From: Sphingobacteriaceae bacterium
Lineage (GTDB): Bacteria > Bacteroidota > Bacteroidia > B-17B0 > Aurantibacillaceae
DNA: 64,000 nucleotides
Reading direction: 5' to 3'
Assembly: GCA_002319075.1 (NCBI GenBank)
Contig: NVQB01000001.1
Span: 4,340,001-4,404,000 of the forward strand
Shown piece by piece: positions 56,462-64,000 of this stretch. The translations under genes and the position numbers were made by a program. Every line of letters starts with the position of its first letter. Position 1 is the stretch's first letter. The notes below the pieces were generated by a model. That model ran no database searches. It saw nothing but the letters and a program-made list of their open reading frames with translations, and was not told where the DNA came from.

Positions 56462-56575
56462 CAAAATAAAATAGTCAGACGAATGTGAAGCAAAATGCAT
56501 TGCCAAAACGCCTGTAAAAATTCACTGCTTAGCCCATCCCTAAAAATAATGATAGTTAAAAACAACAGTAAACGT

Positions 56576-57481
56576 ATGAAAAAAATAACAATGATCGCTT
56601 TATCCGCTCTAATCCTTATGAGCTGCGGCAATTCCAAAAACTCAGAGTTGGAAGCGGAATTAATGAATGATTCCGCCGACAGTTCACAAAGTATTTCTAT
56701 TTCAAGAGATGTTTTGGATGAAATGATGCAAACCCTGCCATCGCCTATAGAGACGGCAAATCTGATCACTCAGTCTAAAAGTAGTTTTAAAAAAGAGCTT
56801 TTAATTCCTGCTCAGAATGCAGTAAACTTTCCGAATAAATATACACAGGCTCTTGCCCTTGGTGGTTACGGCGTGGATCTTGGATACATTAACCTTAACA
56901 ATAAGATGCTTTATGTAGTTGAATACCTCGAAAGTGTAAACACCATTTCCAAGGAATTAAAAGTAAACCAATTCCTAGACTTCTCAACCTTAAACAACCT
57001 GGCAAAAAACAGGGACAATGTAGATTCTTTGATCCGTATTTCAACAGAAAACTTTAACCACATCGATGAATACCTTCGCAGCAAAGAACGTGGCGACCTG
57101 AGCGTACTTATTCTTATTGGCTCCTGGGTAGAAGGTCTTCACATGTTTAATAACATCGCAAAAGAAAATCCTTCAGAAGAAATCACTAAACGCATAGGCG
57201 AGCAAAAAATTATCATAAACAATATTTACGCTATTCTCGATAAAATAGATAAGATCGCTTACTACAGAGAATTAAAAGAGAAGTTAAAAGGATTGAAAGA
57301 TGTTTATGCAAACGTAAAAGTCTCTTACGTATACAAAGAACCTGTAACCAAGGAAGTAAACGGTGAGTTGGTGATCGAAGACGGTTCTGAATCGGTAGTG
57401 GAAGTAACGGCTAAAGATCTGGAAGCGATTGACAGAGAAATTACCAAACTAAGAAATGCGATTTTTATAGTTTACAAATAA
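56576..57481 (+). CDS. Helical lipoprotein downstream of the ABC gene
   Basis: The ATG at 56576 is chosen over one at 56495 because it begins a lipoprotein signal (MKKITMIALSALILMSC, Cys at about 17). The mature protein of about 285 residues is mostly helical with heptad-like patterns (LDEMMQTLPSPIETANLITQ, YVVEYLESVNTISKELKVNQ, RIGEQKIIINNIYAILDKID). No catalytic motif is evident. Its position after the ABCG exporter suggests a periplasmic or outer-membrane partner. It is 180 bp from the ABC stop and could have its own weak promoter. Confidence 0.8.
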   Translation: MKKITMIALSALILMSCGNSKNSELEAELMNDSADSSQSISISRDVLDEMMQTLPSPIETANLITQSKSSFKKELLIPAQNAVNFPNKYTQALALGGYGVDLGYINLNNKMLYVVEYLESVNTISKELKVNQFLDFSTLNNLAKNRDNVDSLIRISTENFNHIDEYLRSKERGDLSVLILIGSWVEGLHMFNNIAKENPSEEITKRIGEQKIIINNIYAILDKIDKIAYYRELKEKLKGLKDVYANVKVSYVYKEPVTKEVNGELVIEDGSESVVEVTAKDLEAIDREITKLRNAIFIVYK

Positions 57482-57498
57482 TTTTACGCTCAGGCTAT

Positions 57499-57978
57499 AT
57501 GAAGAAAGTACAGGAAAAAATCAAGCTGCTGGTTCTGGCGCTAAGTTTAATTTTTGTGTGTTCTGGTTTTTTTACTTTTAAGAAAGGAGATTGCAGCACT
57601 TCAAAGATGACCGCAACTGCCGTAGATCAGTTGAAAAAATTTACTATGATCCAGGAATTTCCTTTTTACATGAAGAAAAAAAAGAAAGACGCGGAGACCG
57701 AGTATAAGAAACAAATTATAACATTGAACAGGGGAGTGCGTTACAAGTTTTTTGCCGTAAGAAATGCAGAATATGAAGGCCAGCCAATACTCTGCATTTA
57801 CAACAACGAGAAGCAGGAGTTTCTCTTAGGATCAACCTATAATGTAACATTTAAAAAATTTTATAATGAATTGGAGTTTGAATGTAAAACTACCGGCAAC
57901 TACTGTCTTTCGTTCAGTTTTCTGGATGGTATGGAAGGTTGTGCGCTAGGTGTTTTTTCTTCCCTTGTTAAAGAATAA
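57499..57978 (+). CDS. Small secreted protein, paralog of the 5207-5650 protein
   Basis: The 159-residue protein has a signal peptide (KLLVLALSLIFVCSGFFTFK) and a mature beta-rich domain with the pattern LNRGVRYKFFAVRNAEY, FKKFYNELEFECKTTGNYCL and GCALGVFSSL. It aligns by eye with the protein at 5207-5650, including the Cys positions near the C-terminus. It lies 17 bp after the lipoprotein gene and appears co-transcribed. The family is not recognised. Confidence 0.75.
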   Translation: MKKVQEKIKLLVLALSLIFVCSGFFTFKKGDCSTSKMTATAVDQLKKFTMIQEFPFYMKKKKKDAETEYKKQIITLNRGVRYKFFAVRNAEYEGQPILCIYNNEKQEFLLGSTYNVTFKKFYNELEFECKTTGNYCLSFSFLDGMEGCALGVFSSLVKE

Positions 57979-57990
57979 TACAGATTTAAT

Positions 57991-58488
57991 ATGACGCGCT
58001 TAATTTTAATCATTCTGTTATGCACTACGCATATCGCCTTTTCTCAAAATCCAGTCCTCAATATTTACCTGGATACAAAAGAAGTAAACAAAACAAAAGT
58101 TCCTGTTTATGCTTTTGTGAAATCGAATGGCAAATATTATTCTATTTTAAAAACGCAGGAAAGTAAAATAAATTTACCTGAACATGTTCAACTACATGAA
58201 ATAGAAGCCCTGACATTCATTATTAAAAATGATACAATCACTTTTACGGTAGCAAAGCTACTTGAAGATTTAAAAACACACCCTGAGAAGAACGCCGTTG
58301 ATGAATTGTACTACATGTTTAAGGAAATTAAAAAATGGGATCTGCGGATCGATAATTTTAAATACGCCAGCAAAGAACATCATTTAATAGCGAGTAAGGT
58401 TGAGAAAGAGAAAACTGCGGCAGGGAAAGATTATAAAGTATATAGCCTGCTTACCACTTCGTTTAAATATTATATTGTAAAAGTATAG
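57991..58488 (+). CDS. Secreted hypothetical protein
   Basis: The 165-residue protein has a signal peptide (LIILIILLCTTHIAFSQ-type; MTRLILIILLCTTHIAFSQ) and a mature part with alternating beta and helical stretches (VPVYAFVKSNGKYYSILKTQ, DELYYMFKEIKKWDLRIDNF). No family is recognised. It follows the previous gene by 12 bp and ends the plus-strand run. Its convergent neighbour is the antiporter. Confidence 0.65.
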   Translation: MTRLILIILLCTTHIAFSQNPVLNIYLDTKEVNKTKVPVYAFVKSNGKYYSILKTQESKINLPEHVQLHEIEALTFIIKNDTITFTVAKLLEDLKTHPEKNAVDELYYMFKEIKKWDLRIDNFKYASKEHHLIASKVEKEKTAAGKDYKVYSLLTTSFKYYIVKV

Positions 58489-58493
58489 CTGAG

Positions 58494-58520
58494 AACTACC
58501 TGGTTTGTTGTAGTTTTTTT
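58494..58520 (+). terminator. Weak candidate terminator overlapping the antiporter stop
   Basis: AACTAC (58494-58499) pairs with GTAGTT (58510-58515), followed by a T run. The 6-bp stem is weak, so this is only a candidate end for the plus-strand run 49797-58488. Confidence 0.35.
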
Positions 58521-59743
58521 ACGATCCAGGGCAGGGTAAGTCCCTGTCCAACCAGCGTAAAAATTACCACGGCAACCGAAATAAAAATAAGCGGATCTCT
58601 AAAGGGAAATTTTGAACCGTCTGCTAACTCCTGGGGCAAACCAAGCGCAATAGCCAAAGACACAATACCACGCATACCCGACCAGCTGATTATAATACTG
58701 CTTTTAAAATCCAGTAAGGCATCTTTGGTTATCCTTCTTCTCTGGCCTCTAAAAGACTTAAGTAAGTTACGACGTTGAAGAAAAACGTAAATGATTCTTA
58801 AGAGTAATGCCACAAGTGTAATGATAAAGGCATAGAGCGTAAAGCGCAGAATATCTTCAGGATGAATACTTTTAAGAAGATAAGGAAACTGAAGCCCGAT
58901 TAAAATAAAGATAAGTCCATTTAGAAGGAAAATTATAATGTCCCAAATGGCTTTCGACTGCATTTTAAGGTCTTCCGGAAATATGGTTTTACTGAAGCGT
59001 GAAATCATAAGTCCCAGCATAACAACGGCAATTACACCCGACACATGCACTTCTTCCGCAACCAGGTAGGTAACAAAAGGCATTAATAACATTAAGCCAA
59101 TGGTTACCATAAAATTATGGTGCAGTCTGCTCAAAAAGAATCCTAGCAGCCTGGCCATAATCACGCCCACCAAAAATCCTCCAGCCATAAGAATGACAAA
59201 CTCCAGCGAAGCTTTCCAGAAAACAAATGAGCTTCCCGTAACAGCGGCAACAGCAAACCGGTAGGCTACAAGCGCAGAGGCGTCATTCACCAGGCTTTCA
59301 CCCTCCAGAATAGTGTTTGTAGAATGTGAAAGTCCCAGGCCTTTGGTGATGCTCATGGCGGCAACTGCATCGGTGGCTGAAAGAATGGATCCCAGCACAA
59401 AGGCAAGGGGCCAGGTCATGCCGGGAATTAAATAATAGGCAGCTACAGCAACACCAATGGCGGTCATAAACACAAGGGAAATAGCCAATGTGCTAATGGT
59501 GCTGATATTTGTTTTAAAAGTCGGGAAAGATAAATTAAAGGCAGCATCGTATAATAAAGGGGGAAGAAAAATCAGGAAAATAACTTCCGGGTTTATTTCA
59601 GTTCTTGGTAAAGAAGGAATAAAGCCCAGGCCAATGCCTGCAGCTATCAAAAGTACCGGGTAAGGGATCTTTATCTTATCAGCCAGGGCAGAGAGGCCAA
59701 TCATAATGGCCATAATAACTATAATAACACTGTAATTTTCCAT
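58496..59743 (-). CDS. Na+/H+ antiporter, CPA1/NhaP family
   Basis: The ATG at 59743 gives 415 residues; an upstream ATG at 59791 would add a polar leader (MRISHIFSGRNSGQDF) atypical of the family. The protein has about twelve transmembrane helices. The CPA1 landmarks FLIFLPPLLYDAAFNLSF, LSATDAVAAMSI and EGESLVNDASALVAYRF are present, including the ND pair near residue 150. It exchanges monovalent cations for protons and supports pH and salt homeostasis. It is convergent with the Sia operon and probably unrelated to it. Confidence 0.93.
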   Translation of the reverse strand: MENYSVIIVIMAIMIGLSALADKIKIPYPVLLIAAGIGLGFIPSLPRTEINPEVIFLIFLPPLLYDAAFNLSFPTFKTNISTISTLAISLVFMTAIGVAVAAYYLIPGMTWPLAFVLGSILSATDAVAAMSITKGLGLSHSTNTILEGESLVNDASALVAYRFAVAAVTGSSFVFWKASLEFVILMAGGFLVGVIMARLLGFFLSRLHHNFMVTIGLMLLMPFVTYLVAEEVHVSGVIAVVMLGLMISRFSKTIFPEDLKMQSKAIWDIIIFLLNGLIFILIGLQFPYLLKSIHPEDILRFTLYAFIITLVALLLRIIYVFLQRRNLLKSFRGQRRRITKDALLDFKSSIIISWSGMRGIVSLAIALGLPQELADGSKFPFRDPLIFISVAVVIFTLVGQGLTLPWIVKKLQQTR

Positions 59744-59866
59744 AAAATCTTGCCCCGAATTTCGCCCGCTAAAGATATGGCTTATTCTCATGGCAAACCA
59801 GTTTTAAATAAGTGCTGATTTCGCTCTTTTTAAACCGCGCAATAACATACCATTTAGTATGTTTTG

Positions 59867-59874
59867 TATATTTG
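59867..59874 (+). promoter_or_regulatory. Candidate -7 box (TATATTTG) for the rhodanese gene
   Basis: A perfect TAnnTTTG match lies 16 bp before the ATG at 59891; no -33 TTG was found at normal spacing. Its presence favours the start at 59891 over 59864. Confidence 0.5.
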
Positions 59875-59890
59875 TCTAAATTCAAAATGT

Positions 59891-60253
59891 ATGAAGACTC
59901 TTACTGTTATTGCCTGTGTTTTACTTACTGTGTATTTCACATACAAAACGTACCGTTATTTTACCCTTGAGAAAAAGCTGGTGCAAAAATTAAATCCAGC
60001 AACGGTTATTCTGGATGTGCGAACCGAGCGGGAATATAGAACCGGGCACATAGAAGGGGCTGTAAACATTCCTCTGAGCAAGTTGCATGAAGATTCTATT
60101 GCTCTTGATAAAACCAAAGTGATTGTAACCTGCTGTTCACATGGTCTTAGAAGTGTAAAAGCCGTAACTTTATTAAAGGAGCATGGATTTAAAGAGGTAT
60201 ATAATGGGGGTGCCTGGCCTGACCTGGAAGAAATGATCAGACAAAAAAAATGA
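59891..60253 (+). CDS. Membrane-anchored rhodanese-domain protein
   Basis: The ATG at 59891 follows a -7 box and gives 120 residues. It has one N-terminal transmembrane helix (MKTLTVIACVLLTVYFTY) and a rhodanese domain: VILDVRTEREYRTGHIEGAV, NIPLS, the active-site loop CSHGLRS with its Cys, and GFKEVYNGGAWPDLEE. Rhodaneses transfer sulfane sulfur; single-domain anchored forms are common and of varied role. It faces the antiporter divergently. Confidence 0.88.
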   Translation: MKTLTVIACVLLTVYFTYKTYRYFTLEKKLVQKLNPATVILDVRTEREYRTGHIEGAVNIPLSKLHEDSIALDKTKVIVTCCSHGLRSVKAVTLLKEHGFKEVYNGGAWPDLEEMIRQKK

Positions 60254-60291
60254 CGCCGTAAGACGCCATTCTGTAGTAGTAGGTTAGCGGC

Positions 60292-60714
60292 TTAAGAAAT
60301 GGGATTCATTTTAATCTCATAAATTATATACATGTCTTCTTCTTTACCGTCAAAAAACTTATCGAGTACTTGACGAATGTTGTTACAATAGAAAACGGAA
60401 GGCGCCGGCTTTGTATCGTCGGAGCCAACAATTTTTTTCGCCCAGATCACCGTAAAGGAATGATACTCTTCGCGGTGAGTCTTAATGTAATTTAAAACCT
60501 TGGTAAGCGCGTCTTCTTTCGAAATTTCACTACTAACGGTTGCCAGTGTGAAAAATTCAACAAGCAAAGGATTAAACGTTGTTACTTTTACTTCAAAAGG
60601 ATCTGAATAAGTAAATTGAACCGTGTGTTTGGGATTGGTTTTACGGACTTCTTCCAGTATTTCTGCCTCCAGTAATGCAATGGTCTTAGGATCGGTGGTG
60701 TGTTGAGTTTTCAT
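60292..60714 (-). CDS. Hypothetical cytoplasmic protein
   Basis: The ATG at 60714 gives 140 residues and is favoured because a TACCTTTA box lies just upstream, inside the longer 60744 frame. No signal peptide or membrane segment. Strand/helix alternation is visible (PKHTVQFTYSDPFEVKVTTF, YHSFTVIWAKKIVGSDDTKP, DKFFDGKEEDMYIIYEIKMN). The family is not recognised. It is monocistronic between convergent and divergent neighbours. Confidence 0.7.
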   Translation of the reverse strand: MKTQHTTDPKTIALLEAEILEEVRKTNPKHTVQFTYSDPFEVKVTTFNPLLVEFFTLATVSSEISKEDALTKVLNYIKTHREEYHSFTVIWAKKIVGSDDTKPAPSVFYCNNIRQVLDKFFDGKEEDMYIIYEIKMNPIS

Positions 60715-60934
60715 AATAAACTTTGAAAGTTTAAAGGTAAGCATTTAATAACAGATGTATTTTACATTAGGAGCAAAAGCAAAATGCCAAGCAGTTGGTA
60801 TTTTTTGAAATTTCTTTCCCTATTTTGTGGTGGCAAATCTACATTTAATTTTAAAAAAGCCCGTTTTTACTGGGAAACAGTGCTTGGTACGTTATTGTAA
60901 ATAGTTTAAGTAAATGTTATTAAACTAAACTACT

Positions 60935-61543
60935 ATGAAAAAATTAACTTTACTATTAGCTCTTGTGTCTGGATCCCTGGCATCTTTCGCGCAAAACAAC
61001 AACGATATCATTCCTCCGGCTCCTATCGAAGAATCGAAATTTTCGCTCGGTGTGAAAGGTGGCTTTGGACACGCTTTTTTAATTCCTTATGGAAATTATA
61101 AATTTATGCCATCGTGGGATGCAGGATTGTCGGCAGTTTATTCGCCTTATGTACACTTTGGGTTCGGCCTGGATGCAACTTATTCTACAGAGGGTTCTAA
61201 ACTCCAGAATTCTGATTATACAAGTACAATAGATCTCAATTACATTCGCCTTGCTCCAAAAGCGATTTATTTTTTTAGATCTTATGAAATGGATTTTCGT
61301 CCTAAGATCTCCCTTGCTCCCACAGTTGGGTTCTTAACTAACTCTGCCGATGCCAAAGGATTTAATAAAACAGATTTTGGTGCCAGCGCTTCTTTAGGCT
61401 TTAACTACCGTTTGGTAAGAGCAATCTGGCTGAGCGTTGATGCAAGCTACTATCAAGGGTTAATTGATACTTATCCTTCGAATGGTGTAACAGATCTGAA
61501 TGGGAATGCCCGTTTGGACGTAGGTTTCAACTTCGGATTTTAG
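60935..61543 (+). CDS. Outer-membrane beta-barrel protein (PorT-like fold)
   Basis: The 202-residue protein has a signal peptide (LTLLLALVSGSLASFAQ) and strands typical of the small Bacteroidota barrel family: FSLGVKGGFGHAFLIPYG, WDAGLSAVYSPYVHFGFGLD, LNYIRLAPKAIYFF, KISLAPTVGFLTN and a C-terminal LDVGFNFGF. The final aromatic residue fits BAM-dependent insertion. Function is unknown. A strong terminator follows, so it is monocistronic. Confidence 0.85.
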   Translation: MKKLTLLLALVSGSLASFAQNNNDIIPPAPIEESKFSLGVKGGFGHAFLIPYGNYKFMPSWDAGLSAVYSPYVHFGFGLDATYSTEGSKLQNSDYTSTIDLNYIRLAPKAIYFFRSYEMDFRPKISLAPTVGFLTNSADAKGFNKTDFGASASLGFNYRLVRAIWLSVDASYYQGLIDTYPSNGVTDLNGNARLDVGFNFGF

Positions 61544-61568
61544 TAATTAGTTATTCTCTTGCATAAAT

Positions 61569-61606
61569 AAAGAGCGCTTTAAAAAAGGCGCTCTTTGTTT
61601 TTTATC
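61569..61606 (+). terminator. Rho-independent terminator after the barrel gene
   Basis: AAAGAGCGC (61569-61577) pairs with GCGCTCTTT (61588-61596) across a 10-nt loop, followed by a T-rich tract. It lies 25 bp after the stop codon. Confidence 0.85.
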
Positions 61607-61773
61607 TTTTTTGGTTTTCATTCGTCATTCTAAAATGTACATATACTATACGTTTCCGGGCTTCATTACTTGTAAAAATCTCTGAGATTAGCTATCCGGG
61701 CCGCTTTTATTCAATTATTTATTAAAAAAGAGCCGGGTTATCAACAAAATAGGGCTTTTTTTTGGGTAGACAC

Positions 61774-61804
61774 TTGACAGGCTTAGATAATGCTCTTATG
61801 TTTG
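61774..61804 (+). promoter_or_regulatory. Canonical Bacteroidota promoter of the HU gene
   Basis: TTG at 61774-61776 (within TTGACAG) is followed after 20 bp by TATGTTTG at 61797-61804, matching the -33/-7 consensus at ideal spacing. The ATG at 61843 lies 38 bp downstream. Confidence 0.8.
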
Positions 61805-61842
61805 TGCCAGAATTAAATTGTTTAACCTTAAAAAAAAACAAA

Positions 61843-62124
61843 ATGAACAAAGAAGAATTGATCGAAGCTATCGCAACTGGCTCAAATTTGACAAAAGCAG
61901 ACGCTGGTCGTGCATTAGCTGCAACTATCGAAGCTATTGAAAAATCCCTAAAAAAAGGTGACCGTGTTGGTTTAGTAGGTTTTGGCGCTTTCTCAGTAGC
62001 TAAACGTGCTGCTCGTATGGGACGTAATCCTCAAACAGGAAAAGCTATTAAAATTGCTGCTAAAAAAGTAGTAAAATTTAAAGCTGGTGCTGATTTAGCA
62101 ACTGCTGTTAATAAAGGAAAATAA
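61843..62124 (+). CDS. HU-family nucleoid DNA-binding protein
   Basis: The ATG at 61843 gives 93 residues with the standard HU start [20 protein letters not shown]; the frame also opens upstream at 61762 but would cover the promoter. The HU signature [20 protein letters not shown] and the DNA-intercalating arm [17 protein letters not shown] are present. It bends and compacts DNA. The codons are noticeably AT-rich and simple, as expected for an abundantly expressed gene. It is monocistronic with its own promoter and terminator. Confidence 0.96.
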   Translation: MNKEELIEAIATGSNLTKADAGRALAATIEAIEKSLKKGDRVGLVGFGAFSVAKRAARMGRNPQTGKAIKIAAKKVVKFKAGADLATAVNKGK

Positions 62125-62147
62125 TTTTCGGCAACGAGAATTCAGAA

Positions 62148-62178
62148 AGGATGTTGAGAAATCAACATCCTTTTTTTT
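62148..62178 (+). terminator. Rho-independent terminator after HU
   Basis: AGGATGTTGA (62148-62157) and TCAACATCCT (62162-62171) form a perfect 10-bp stem with loop GAAA, followed by eight T residues. It also separates HU from the convergent serine hydrolase gene. Confidence 0.93.
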
Positions 62179-62188
62179 GGCAATAAAC

Positions 62189-63211
62189 TTAATTTTTAGT
62201 TTGTTTTTTTAGATCTTCCTCAACAAGCATTAAAATGTTGAGGTGGTAAAAAAAGTTGAGTGCCATGTAATCACTGTACACAATGTTTTGCAAAATAATG
62301 ACGCTTGTTTTAGATTCGGGAAAGAAAAAATTAAGTGAGACAAATCCCGGTGTAAATCCTGTTAAACCAAAACTTGTAATATCTCCCTTCTCTTCCCTGG
62401 TAATACCATAGCCGTAGTAGGTGGTTCCAAATAATGGGTGATTGCGGATGGCCATTTTCTTTTGAGTCACCATTAATTCTAAAGTAGCAGGTTTCAGAAG
62501 TTTATTCGCAAACAACGCATTATTCCAGATCAGAAGATCCTCTGCCGTAGAAATAAAAGTTCCCGCGGCCGCATAATTTCGAAAGGAATTATATTCCACC
62601 TGTAAAACACTATTGCTATCTAAAGTGTAACCTTTTGTAAAACCCGGATAGCTCAGAAATTCAGGATGTAAAGTTTTTCCCATACCACAACTTTTAAAAA
62701 GTTCGCTCGAATAAGCAGCAAACGATTTTCCCGATATTCTTTCAATTATCTGTGACAGCAGTTCGTAGCCCAATTGAGAATAGGAGAATTTTGTCCCGGG
62801 CTTAAATTCCGTTGAATTAGTGAGATCTACAATTCCATGTGTGTGAGTAAGAAGTTGGTGCACTGTTACGGTGTCTGCCCATGAAGGTTTTAGCTCCGGA
62901 AGATATAAACTTATAGGAGCAAAGAGATCGATGTGTCCTTTTTCATATTCCTGCAAAATCATAACGGCAGTAAATTGCTTGCTCAATGAGCCAATTACAA
63001 ACTGCTGATCTTTTTTCAAAGGTGTTTTATCCGTAAAGTGTGAATAGCCTTTAACCTTACAATAAATTTGTTTTCCATCCCGACTAATCAAAACTACTCC
63101 ATTAAAACGAAATTTCTTATCTGAGAGCAATGAATTAATTTGTCGGTTTAACTGAGCCGGAAATTTTCCGACAAAAACAAGAAATATTAAAAAGTTTAAA
63201 ATGGGTTTCAA
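62189..63211 (-). CDS. Beta-lactamase-like serine hydrolase (class C fold)
   Basis: The 340-residue protein has a signal peptide (LNFLIFLVFVGKFPAQ) and the serine hydrolase landmarks: the SxxK motif in FVIGSLSKQFTAVMILQ, the YxN-like YSQLGYELL, and HTHGIVDL plus a late GLTGFTPGF in place of KTG. It belongs to the beta-lactamase/DD-peptidase/esterase superfamily; such proteins in Bacteroidota are mostly secreted esterases or peptidases of unknown target. It is co-directional with the lipoprotein upstream (24 bp gap). Confidence 0.85.
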   Translation of the reverse strand: MKPILNFLIFLVFVGKFPAQLNRQINSLLSDKKFRFNGVVLISRDGKQIYCKVKGYSHFTDKTPLKKDQQFVIGSLSKQFTAVMILQEYEKGHIDLFAPISLYLPELKPSWADTVTVHQLLTHTHGIVDLTNSTEFKPGTKFSYSQLGYELLSQIIERISGKSFAAYSSELFKSCGMGKTLHPEFLSYPGFTKGYTLDSNSVLQVEYNSFRNYAAAGTFISTAEDLLIWNNALFANKLLKPATLELMVTQKKMAIRNHPLFGTTYYGYGITREEKGDITSFGLTGFTPGFVSLNFFFPESKTSVIILQNIVYSDYMALNFFYHLNILMLVEEDLKKQTKN

Positions 63212-63234
63212 TTTATTGAAATTGAGTAAGGATA

Positions 63235-63861
63235 CTAAGTTGATTCTAAAAGTTTGGCCTGAACGGGTGGGGGAATCACCAGTTCCTCACTTAGTTCGGG
63301 CATTTCTGTGCGCAGCGTCTTAAGATCTTTGCCAGATGTATCCATAAAATACCAGTGTTTGCCGGCATCCTTTGAAATTACGATCAATACAGATTTGGTG
63401 ATAAGCAATCCGCGTTTAACTTTCATTTCAAGTGTTTCTGTAACGGTTGTCTGCAGTTCATTACCAACGGCAAGAACTTTATTGGGTTCATCAACAAGTA
63501 TTTTAGTTATTGAATTTCCGGCGGTTTTCATTTCTTTGAAACCATTTTTTAAGGCAACTATCATTTCGGCTTCTCCACCGAGTTTATTTACAAGAGCGGG
63601 ATTGGCATACTTTATGAATGATTTGTAATCTTTCTTCAATAGAAAAACATTCATTTGATTAGCCTGGCGCACTATTTCTTTTTTGTATTCCACATCTTTT
63701 TCAAGGGGCGCACTTACTTTAACGCTGTCTTTGCGCGCCATTGGAATACTATCTACCCTTGATTTTAGAGAGTCTTCTTTTACTACTCCAGAAGTAGTAT
63801 CGCGCGAATCGCAGGCTAAAAGAAAAACTAAAGGAAGAAAAAAATGGAGTTTAGAGAACAT
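63235..63861 (-). CDS. Lipoprotein of unknown function
   Basis: The ATG at 63861 is preferred over one at 63885 because it starts a compact lipoprotein signal (MFSKLHFFLPLVFLLAC). The mature protein of about 190 residues has a Ser/Lys-rich linker and then a compact domain (YKKEIVRQANQMNVFLLKKD, FIKYANPALVNKLGGEAEMI, KSVLIVISKDAGKHWYFMDT) reminiscent of small stress or secretion-related alpha/beta domains. No family is assigned. It is probably co-transcribed with the serine hydrolase. Confidence 0.75.
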   Translation of the reverse strand: MFSKLHFFLPLVFLLACDSRDTTSGVVKEDSLKSRVDSIPMARKDSVKVSAPLEKDVEYKKEIVRQANQMNVFLLKKDYKSFIKYANPALVNKLGGEAEMIVALKNGFKEMKTAGNSITKILVDEPNKVLAVGNELQTTVTETLEMKVKRGLLITKSVLIVISKDAGKHWYFMDTSGKDLKTLRTEMPELSEELVIPPPVQAKLLEST

Positions 63862-63905
63862 CTGTTTTTGGTTTAAAATTTTCACGGAAGATCATCTTCG
63901 ATTTT

Positions 63906-64000
63906 TTATTTTCCAATTGCTGATTTATTTCCCAATTGACGGGCTCTTTCATAAAATCCGGTGGCTTGCTGACGCATACCCAAATATTCCATGTAAGCTC
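63906..64000 (-). CDS. C-terminal end of a further gene (partial)
   Basis: One minus-strand frame at the window edge reads AYMEYLGMRQQATGFYERARQ, cut to AYMEYLGMRQQATGFYERAR, then QLGNKSAIGK and a stop at 63906-63908. It looks like the end of a helical, possibly TPR-like protein. Another frame is also open for this short stretch, so the call is tentative. It is co-directional with the lipoprotein gene, 45 bp apart. Confidence 0.45.
   Translation of the reverse strand, partial: AYMEYLGMRQQATGFYERARQLGNKSAIGK

Larger units (their letters stand above)
61544..61842. other. Intergenic region between barrel and HU genes
   Basis: About 300 bp with the terminator of the barrel gene near its start and the HU promoter near its end. 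The middle (about 61610-61770) shows no gene, tRNA or repeat that I can support. Confidence 0.5.

Noticed and set aside
60823-60830. Possible -7 box for the barrel gene at 60935 (TATTTTG)
   Set aside because: One base short of the TAnnTTTG pattern, so not reported as a promoter.

Overview
The window looks like a chromosomal segment from a gliding, non-flagellated member of the Bacteroidota. Evidence: PorP/SprF-type membrane proteins, SprB-type repeats with gliding-motility C-terminal domains, an HU protein, PD40/TPR and MetA-like/PorT-like barrels, and many -7 boxes of the Bacteroidota form TAnnTTTG. I cannot place it below phylum with confidence. I see no rRNA, tRNA, insertion sequence, prophage or CRISPR array.

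Layout. (1) 1-1092: a gene probably cut by the window edge, then a small Ala-rich lipoprotein, closed by a hairpin terminator. (2) 1098-16930, minus strand: a tight type IX secretion/gliding operon, running from a 37-aa membrane peptide to a 3350-aa SprB-like repeat adhesin, PorP/SprF, a small Cys-containing secreted protein, a gliding C-terminal-domain protein, a second PorP/SprF and a TPR-PD40 protein. (3) 17159-19598, minus: an EF-hand barrel protein and a fusion protein ending in a SiaC domain. (4) 20201-21217, plus: two small paralogous STAS-like proteins. (5) 21214-34366, minus: a complete chemosensory locus in two transcription units. The first is secreted protein-STAS-CheY-CheA-CheW. 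The second is MCP-outer-membrane porin-MCP-CheR-histidine-kinase-like-CheD-CheB-CheY-CheC/X. (6) 34579-49607: a PAS-rich NarL-type sensor/regulator pair (plus) facing four large hybrid sensor, pseudo-kinase and PP2C genes (minus). (7) 49797-58488, plus: PP2C phosphatase, two SiaB-like kinases, SiaC, a SiaC fusion, an ABCG-type transporter with a TerB-like N-terminus, a lipoprotein and two small secreted proteins. (8) 58494-64000: Na+/H+ antiporter, rhodanese, barrel protein, HU, serine hydrolase, lipoprotein and part of one further gene.

How it fits together. The window joins a gliding adhesin export operon, a chemosensory array and a SiaABC partner-switch module that lacks the diguanylate cyclase SiaD. 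DNA evidence ties these loci together. A near-identical block (36 of 38 bases) containing two CCCTTA repeats 22 bp apart, 28 bp ahead of an identical TAATTTTG box, precedes both the CheA operon and the Sia operon. A second, related block precedes both the MCP operon and the EF-hand barrel/SiaC-fusion pair. Protein evidence agrees: the two SiaC fusions and the ABCG transporter appear to share an N-terminal TerB-like module, and small secreted paralogs sit in both the gliding operon and the Sia locus. Several signalling parts look catalytically degenerate (His to Asn in two kinase-like proteins, Asp to Glu in a receiver, loss of the Gly-rich ATP lid in one SiaB, loss of the STAS phosphoacceptor), which suggests a regulatory network rich in pseudo-enzymes. 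The functional link between the modules is inference.
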